Assembly: GCA_019308985.1 (NCBI GenBank)
Contig: JAFDHB010000064.1
Span: 1 to 17,679 of the forward strand
Reading direction: 5' to 3'
Source of the DNA: Deltaproteobacteria bacterium
GTDB taxonomy: Bacteria; Desulfobacterota; DSM-4660; Desulfatiglandales; HGW-15
Length of the DNA: 17,679 bases
The position numbers were made by a program, and so were the translations under genes. Of the stretch, positions 13,889 through 17,679 are shown piece after piece. The stretch's first letter is position 1, and every line of letters starts with the position of its first letter. The notes beneath the pieces were generated by a model. That model did not search any database. It worked only from the letters and a program-made list of their open reading frames with translations, and was not told where the DNA came from.

Positions 13889-13940
13889 GATAGAGAGAAG
13901 GAATTTATTGTCAAACCACTAGGAAAAGAGGAGGTCAAAA

Positions 13941-14975
13941 ATGGCAAATAGTAAGAGAGAGTATACAAGAGTTTTGGGTATTGCTCTGGTTCTCACCCTA
14001 ATAACCACAATCTATCTTCTGCCCTCAATTGCTGCGGCTCAGAAAACTATTAACCTAAAATTTGCCTACTGGATGCCCACCAAGCATACGTTGCACAGGG
14101 TCTTTGTGAACTATGCAAAAGAGGTGGAATTCCTGACAAAGGGAAAGGTAAAGATCACCCTCTATCCAGGAGGAGCCCTGGGGAAGCCAAGAGAGCAGTG
14201 GGATATGGCCCTTGGTGGTATTGCGGATCTTTCCTTTTTTATGCCGGGTTACACAGCAGGGCGCTTTCCCCGGTCCACTATCTTTGATCTCCCCTTGATA
14301 GGAGGAGGCTCCGCTGCCGTTAATACGGCCCTTGGTCAAGGCATCTACGAGGATTACATTGCACCGGACTATAAGGACGCAAAGATAGTCATCTTCTTTG
14401 TGTGCGAGCCGTTCACGATCCACACTTCCAAGAAGAAAATCACAAGACTAGAGGATATCAGGGGCCTCAAATTTCGGACCTCCGGGGCTATTCAGTCTGC
14501 CACAGTGAAACAACTCGGGGGCAGCCCCGTCACAATGCCTATCACAGAGGTGTACACTTCCCTTGAAAAGGGCGTGATCGACGGTGTTGTAACGGCCTTT
14601 ACGGCAATGGTTTCTTTCCGGCTCTATGATGTGTCAAAGTATTCCATCCTGGCCGGCCTTACAGCAACCCCGATGGCAGTGGCCATGAATATGAAGACCT
14701 GGAATTCCCTGCCGCCTGATGTTAAAGAGGTGTTCGACAAGCTGCGCATGAGGTATGCCTTTGAATGTGCTGTGGAGTATGACAAGGACCGTGTAAAGGC
14801 CATAAAACGTGGCAGATCTTTAGGGAAAGAGATCTATCCGCTATCTTCGGCTGAACTGCAACGCTGGGAGAGCAAAGTCAGGGGCATATATGATGATTGG
14901 CTTGCTGATATGAAGGCCAAGGGGATTCCTGGCGACGAAATGCTCGGGGCACTCCGGCAGTTGAAAGGAAAGTAA
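13941..14975 (+). CDS. dctP: TRAP transporter substrate-binding protein, DctP family
   Basis: Periplasmic solute receptor of a tripartite ATP-independent transporter, usually binding an organic acid anion. 344 residues. The N terminus has a clear signal peptide: MANSKREYTR, hydrophobic VLGIALVLTLITTIYLLPSI, and a likely cut after AAA. Family features are YPGGALGKPREQWDMALGGIADLSF, the LKFRTSG loop with conserved carboxylate-binding arginine R179, QLGGSPVTMPITEVYTSLEKGVIDGV, and the long C-terminal helices. The ATG has GAGGAGGT seven bases upstream. It is the first gene of an operon with the small and large permeases, 21 bases before the next start. The substrate cannot be read from sequence, and no two-component dctBD-like regulator adjoins. 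Confidence 0.93.
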   Translation: MANSKREYTRVLGIALVLTLITTIYLLPSIAAAQKTINLKFAYWMPTKHTLHRVFVNYAKEVEFLTKGKVKITLYPGGALGKPREQWDMALGGIADLSFFMPGYTAGRFPRSTIFDLPLIGGGSAAVNTALGQGIYEDYIAPDYKDAKIVIFFVCEPFTIHTSKKKITRLEDIRGLKFRTSGAIQSATVKQLGGSPVTMPITEVYTSLEKGVIDGVVTAFTAMVSFRLYDVSKYSILAGLTATPMAVAMNMKTWNSLPPDVKEVFDKLRMRYAFECAVEYDKDRVKAIKRGRSLGKEIYPLSSAELQRWESKVRGIYDDWLADMKAKGIPGDEMLGALRQLKGK

Positions 14976-14996
14976 GGGGGCTATAAGGGGCTAATC

Positions 14997-15509
14997 ATGA
15001 ATGGCTGGTGGAGCAGGTTTGGCCGTCTTTTGGAAAAGGCCGTTTCTCCCATAACTCGGTTTCTCCACTTGATCGGCCAAGTCACCATTGTCTTTATGGT
15101 ATTGGTGACAGTAACGGATGTGTGCCTCCGGTATGTTTTTAACAGGCCCGTTACCGGGAGCTATGAGCTTACAGAGTTCATGATGGCCATTTTGGTCTTT
15201 GCCTCTTTGGGGTACACCATGATGGTCAGGGGACACGTGAGTGTGGATCTTGTGGTCACAAAACTCCCGGAACGGATCCGGGCGCTTCTTGAAAGTTTGA
15301 CCTGTCTGGTTGCCTTTGTTCTTTTTGCCGTTGCCGCTTGGAGGAACGTGTTGCAAGCGGAAACCGCCTGGAAAAGGCATGACGTGTCTGCCGAGCTGTT
15401 CATACCGATTGGCCCCTTTATTCTGTTTGTTGCCCTTGGAATTGCCGCGCTCTCTTTGGTGCTTGTGGTGCATTTTGTGCAGTCCTTAGCAAAAGCGATC
15501 GAGAAATGA
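14997..15509 (+). CDS. dctQ: TRAP transporter small permease, DctQ family
   Basis: 170-residue inner-membrane subunit joining the binding protein cycle to the large permease. Four hydrophobic segments fit the family (about 23-44, 57-78, 97-117, 138-162). Typical conserved parts are VTDVCLRYVFNRPVTGSYELTEFMMAI between the first two and RGHVSVDLVVTKLP after the second. Its start follows AAGGGG. Its stop overlaps the start of the large permease gene in an ATGA, so the two are translationally coupled. Confidence 0.92.
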   Translation: MNGWWSRFGRLLEKAVSPITRFLHLIGQVTIVFMVLVTVTDVCLRYVFNRPVTGSYELTEFMMAILVFASLGYTMMVRGHVSVDLVVTKLPERIRALLESLTCLVAFVLFAVAAWRNVLQAETAWKRHDVSAELFIPIGPFILFVALGIAALSLVLVVHFVQSLAKAIEK

Positions 15510-16810
15510 GCCCCCTGTCAGTTGGTGTCATAGGTATTGCGCTTCTCTTCGTCCTTTTCGCCTCCGGCATGCCGATCAGTTTCGCCATGGCCCTGGTGGG
15601 CTGGTTGGGTTATATCTATTTGGGGAGCTTGGATGCCGGGCTGAATATCTTGGGGCTGACCTTTTACGCAGGTGGTACCTCCTATACCCTGAGCGTCATT
15701 CCCCTCTTTGTGCTCATGGGACAATTCGCCGCCCACTCGGGTATGAGCCGGGAGATCTACCAAACTGTGGAGAAGTGGCTGGGGCATAAGCTTGGAGGGT
15801 TGGCAATGGCCACCATCGCCGCCTGTGCGGGTTTTGCAGCTATTTCCGGATCCAGCGTGGCCACCGCCGCAACCATGGGCACCGTGGCCCTCCCTGAGAT
15901 GAAGAAGTACCAATATGGGCCGTCCCTTGCTACCGGTACCGTTGCTGCGGGCGGAACCCTGGGAATCTTGATTCCGCCCAGTGCCACATTCGTTTTCTAC
16001 GCCATCCTCACGGAACAATCCGTAGGTAAACTCTTCATTGCCGGCATTTTCCCGGGTGTCCTGCTCGCAGCCCTTTTTATGCTTACCATTTACGTGCGAG
16101 TCCGACTCAACCCGGAAATCGCTCCCCGGGGTCGTGGCGCAACCCTGAGGGAAAAGCTCATCGCCGTCAAAGGGATATGGGGAATGCTGATTCTCTTCCT
16201 ATTGGTCATGGGAGGGATTTATACGGGGGTATTCACCCCGACGGAAGCAGCGGGGATAGGGGCCTTTGGCGCCTTCATCTTTTCCTTGGGAAAAAGGGCA
16301 ATGACATGGCGACATTTTGTTGACTCTCTTCGCATGACCGCACAGACTGCCGCCATGATTTTCATCATAGTTATCGGGGCTCATATCTTCGGATACTTCC
16401 TCGCCGTGACCCAAATTCCTTCCAGGCTTGCTGAATTCATGGTCCAATTGGAAGTGTCCAAATATGTCATACTCGTCGCTATCGTCTTCCTCTATACTAT
16501 TTTGGGCATGTTCTTAGAAGGATTCGCCATACTCGTTCTCACGATCCCCATCATTCAACCATTAATGGTGGATATAGGGTTCGATCCCATATGGTTTGGG
16601 GTGATGGTCATTATTCTAATGGAGATGTCATTGATAACGCCACCCGTTGGTGTGAACGTGTTTGTCATCAAAGGCGTAGCCAAGGACGTTCCCATGTATA
16701 CCATATTCCGGGGCATATGGCCTTTCTGGATAGCCATGTTGCTTTGCCTGCTTATTCTCACTGTTTTTCCCCAGATTGCCCTCTTTCTGCCCAACACCAT
16801 GAAAGGTTGA
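15506..16810 (+). CDS. dctM: TRAP transporter large permease, DctM family
   Basis: 434-residue inner-membrane permease driven by the sodium or proton gradient. It is full length, with about 12 hydrophobic segments. Family hallmarks are GMPISFAMALVGWLGY, VIPLFVLMGQFAAHSG, CAGFAAISGSSVATAATMGTVALPEM, GTVAAGGTLGILIPPSATFVFYAI, TPTEAAGIGAFGA, and LITPPVGVNVFVIKGVAKDVP near the C terminus. It overlaps the small permease by four bases (ATGA). It is the last gene of the operon, convergent with the NUDIX gene 99 bases away; no clear terminator hairpin is seen between them. Confidence 0.95.
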   Translation: MSPLSVGVIGIALLFVLFASGMPISFAMALVGWLGYIYLGSLDAGLNILGLTFYAGGTSYTLSVIPLFVLMGQFAAHSGMSREIYQTVEKWLGHKLGGLAMATIAACAGFAAISGSSVATAATMGTVALPEMKKYQYGPSLATGTVAAGGTLGILIPPSATFVFYAILTEQSVGKLFIAGIFPGVLLAALFMLTIYVRVRLNPEIAPRGRGATLREKLIAVKGIWGMLILFLLVMGGIYTGVFTPTEAAGIGAFGAFIFSLGKRAMTWRHFVDSLRMTAQTAAMIFIIVIGAHIFGYFLAVTQIPSRLAEFMVQLEVSKYVILVAIVFLYTILGMFLEGFAILVLTIPIIQPLMVDIGFDPIWFGVMVIILMEMSLITPPVGVNVFVIKGVAKDVPMYTIFRGIWPFWIAMLLCLLILTVFPQIALFLPNTMKG

Positions 16811-16909
16811 ACAAGAAAGGTGCGGAGGGAAGATGAATGTATTCGGCGTCAAACGATGTTCTGGCCGCGGGGGACTTGTATCCTTCTTGCGTGGTTTCTC
16901 TCAAAGGTC

Positions 16910-17389
16910 TCATCGGCTCCGGTCAGGTTCGTAGCCCAGGATTTTACAGAGTTCTTCCAGGAAACCCTTCTGGCCCGTCGAGATCTTCTCTCTTGCCGAT
17001 TCAATGGGAAACCATTCCGCCCTGTCCACTTCCGGGAATTCCCGGTATTTTCCTGACCTTGGAGGCCATTCCATCCTGAAGGTGTTGCTTCTTATCTTGT
17101 TTGCGTCGCATTCCCCTTCAACGGCCCAGGCTGAGATGATTTTGCCCCCTTTTTGTTTGATGGGCGTAAGGGGTATGAAATCACCCTCGGCGTGAAACCC
17201 GGTTTCTTCATTGAACTCACGCCTCGCCGCATCAAGGGGATCCTCTCCCTCTGCGTACTCGCCCTTAGGAATAGACCAGGCCCCGAGGTCCTTCTTGGCC
17301 CAAAGGGGCCCTCCCGGGTGTACGAGGAATACCTCAAGGCCGTTTTCGGAAAATCGGTACATTAGGATACCCGCACTTCTCTTGGCCAT
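16910..17389 (-). CDS. NUDIX hydrolase (COG4119-like)
   Basis: 159 residues cleaving a nucleoside diphosphate linked to another moiety; substrate unknown. The NUDIX box GX5EX7REUXEEXGU is exact: G43, E49, R57-E58, E61-E62, G64 in GEYAEGEDPLDAARREF followed by NEETGF. The N terminus MAKRSAGILMYRF and VFLVHPGGPLWAKKDLGAWSIPKGE resemble the COG4119 predicted NTP pyrophosphohydrolases, and the length fits. ATG 17389 is chosen, with GGAG about nine bases upstream; the longer frame to 17437 would need a TTG start without a better ribosome site. It faces the TRAP operon and lies inside the repeat-bracketed segment, with no evident functional link to transport. Confidence 0.9.
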   Translation of the reverse strand: MAKRSAGILMYRFSENGLEVFLVHPGGPLWAKKDLGAWSIPKGEYAEGEDPLDAARREFNEETGFHAEGDFIPLTPIKQKGGKIISAWAVEGECDANKIRSNTFRMEWPPRSGKYREFPEVDRAEWFPIESAREKISTGQKGFLEELCKILGYEPDRSR

Positions 17390-17499
17390 GTCTTCCGTCT
17401 CCGCCAGGTCAGCGGCATCCCAGGTGCCGCCCCTCAATCGCCAGGTACTTCACCCCCGGGACAACTCCGAAGCCCTATGTGGGGAACGTAAATGTTTGC

Positions 17500-17528
17500 T
17501 TGACACTATATAATACAGGACATATTTT
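17500..17528 (+). promoter_or_regulatory. Promoter-like pair pointing out of the window
   Basis: Perfect TTGACA (17500-17505), 17 bases, then TATTTT (17523-17528). A TATAAT at 17509-17514 lies only three bases after the -35 box and cannot pair with it. GCTTGACAC also occurs upstream of repeat copy 1 (13517). The downstream gene, if any, is outside the window. Confidence 0.3.
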
Positions 17529-17548
17529 GAAAAGTCGGGTGCCATTAC

Positions 17549-17679
17549 TGTCCAAGATCTTTGTAAATGAGATTATTGTGGCGAACACAGGGCATTCACC
17601 ACCACGTCATGCCCTCGAAAGCGGGCATCCAGAAGATATGGGGTTGAGTCCCGGAGCCTGGATTCCCGCTGGAGTTTAT
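17549..17679. repeat. Compound hairpin repeat, copy 2, cut by window end
   Basis: Same orientation as copy 1. TGTCCAAGATCT is at 17549-17560, followed by the same 45-base spacing to GTCAT at 17606, then left hairpin ATGCCCTC-GAAA-GCGGGCAT (17609-17628, one mismatch), ATCCAGA, and CTGGATTCC with GCTGGAGTTTAT at the very end. The right arm lies beyond 17679. Confidence 0.7.

Larger units (their letters stand above)
13328..13940. other. 613-bp stretch without a secure gene, upstream of the TRAP operon
   Basis: It contains the short ORF at 13303-13449, a TTGACA box at 13519-13524, repeat copy 1 (13614-13772) and the TRAP leader. Other open frames here run through the repeat and look non-coding. 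I could not find a convincing TRAP promoter. Confidence 0.5.

Overview
The window looks like chromosomal DNA of a Gram-negative bacterium, most likely a deltaproteobacterium in the broad sense (Desulfobacterota, sulfate-reducer/syntroph type). This is inference. It rests on moderate GC, mixed AGG/GGC-rich codon use, secreted and inner-membrane proteins, a cyclic-nucleotide/PilZ protein of the TIGR02266 type, a molybdopterin-oxidoreductase remnant, a complete DctP-type TRAP transporter, and hairpin-rich dispersed repeats. There are no rRNA or tRNA genes, no CRISPR array and no recognisable phage structural genes.

Layout. 1-641 (minus): N-terminal part of a cysteine desulfurase, cut by the window edge. 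874-1863 (plus): FabH, divergent from it across a promoter region with a perfect palindrome. 1864-2363: gene-free, holding a 153-bp MITE-like element with an apparent target-site duplication. 2364-2816: GNAT acetyltransferase. 2986-4761: T7-gp4-like primase/helicase whose TOPRIM DxD motif is lost. 4773-4973 (minus): small coiled-coil protein. 5383-6150: exported protein-L-isoaspartate methyltransferase. 6202-8694: large polytopic membrane protein with a spermidine-synthase-like Rossmann domain. 8771-9487: YhhQ-type queuosine-precursor transporter. 9552-10310 (minus): orphan ParA-like ATPase. 10745-11953 (minus): mannose-6-phosphate isomerase. 12266-13000: cNMP-binding plus PilZ regulator. 13052-13327 (minus): frameshifted and truncated molybdopterin-oxidoreductase remnant. 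13941-16810: TRAP operon (binding protein, small permease, large permease). 16910-17389 (minus): NUDIX hydrolase.

How the genes relate. Two groups look functionally linked. The TRAP genes form a tight operon (21-nt gap, then an ATGA overlap). Secreted Pcm and the membrane synthase-like protein are adjacent on the same strand, possibly with YhhQ downstream. Most of the rest is single housekeeping or regulatory genes. The TRAP-NUDIX block is bracketed by two directly oriented copies of a compound hairpin repeat, one starting near 13614 and one near 17549 and running off the window, so it may be a mobile or recombined segment.

The points most worth following are the MITE-like element, the repeat-bracketed cassette, the primase/helicase with a degenerate primase active site, the synthase-like membrane protein lacking the aminopropyltransferase aspartates, and the possible dual second-messenger (cNMP and c-di-GMP) protein. 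I did not identify a clear multi-gene new defence or biosynthetic system.
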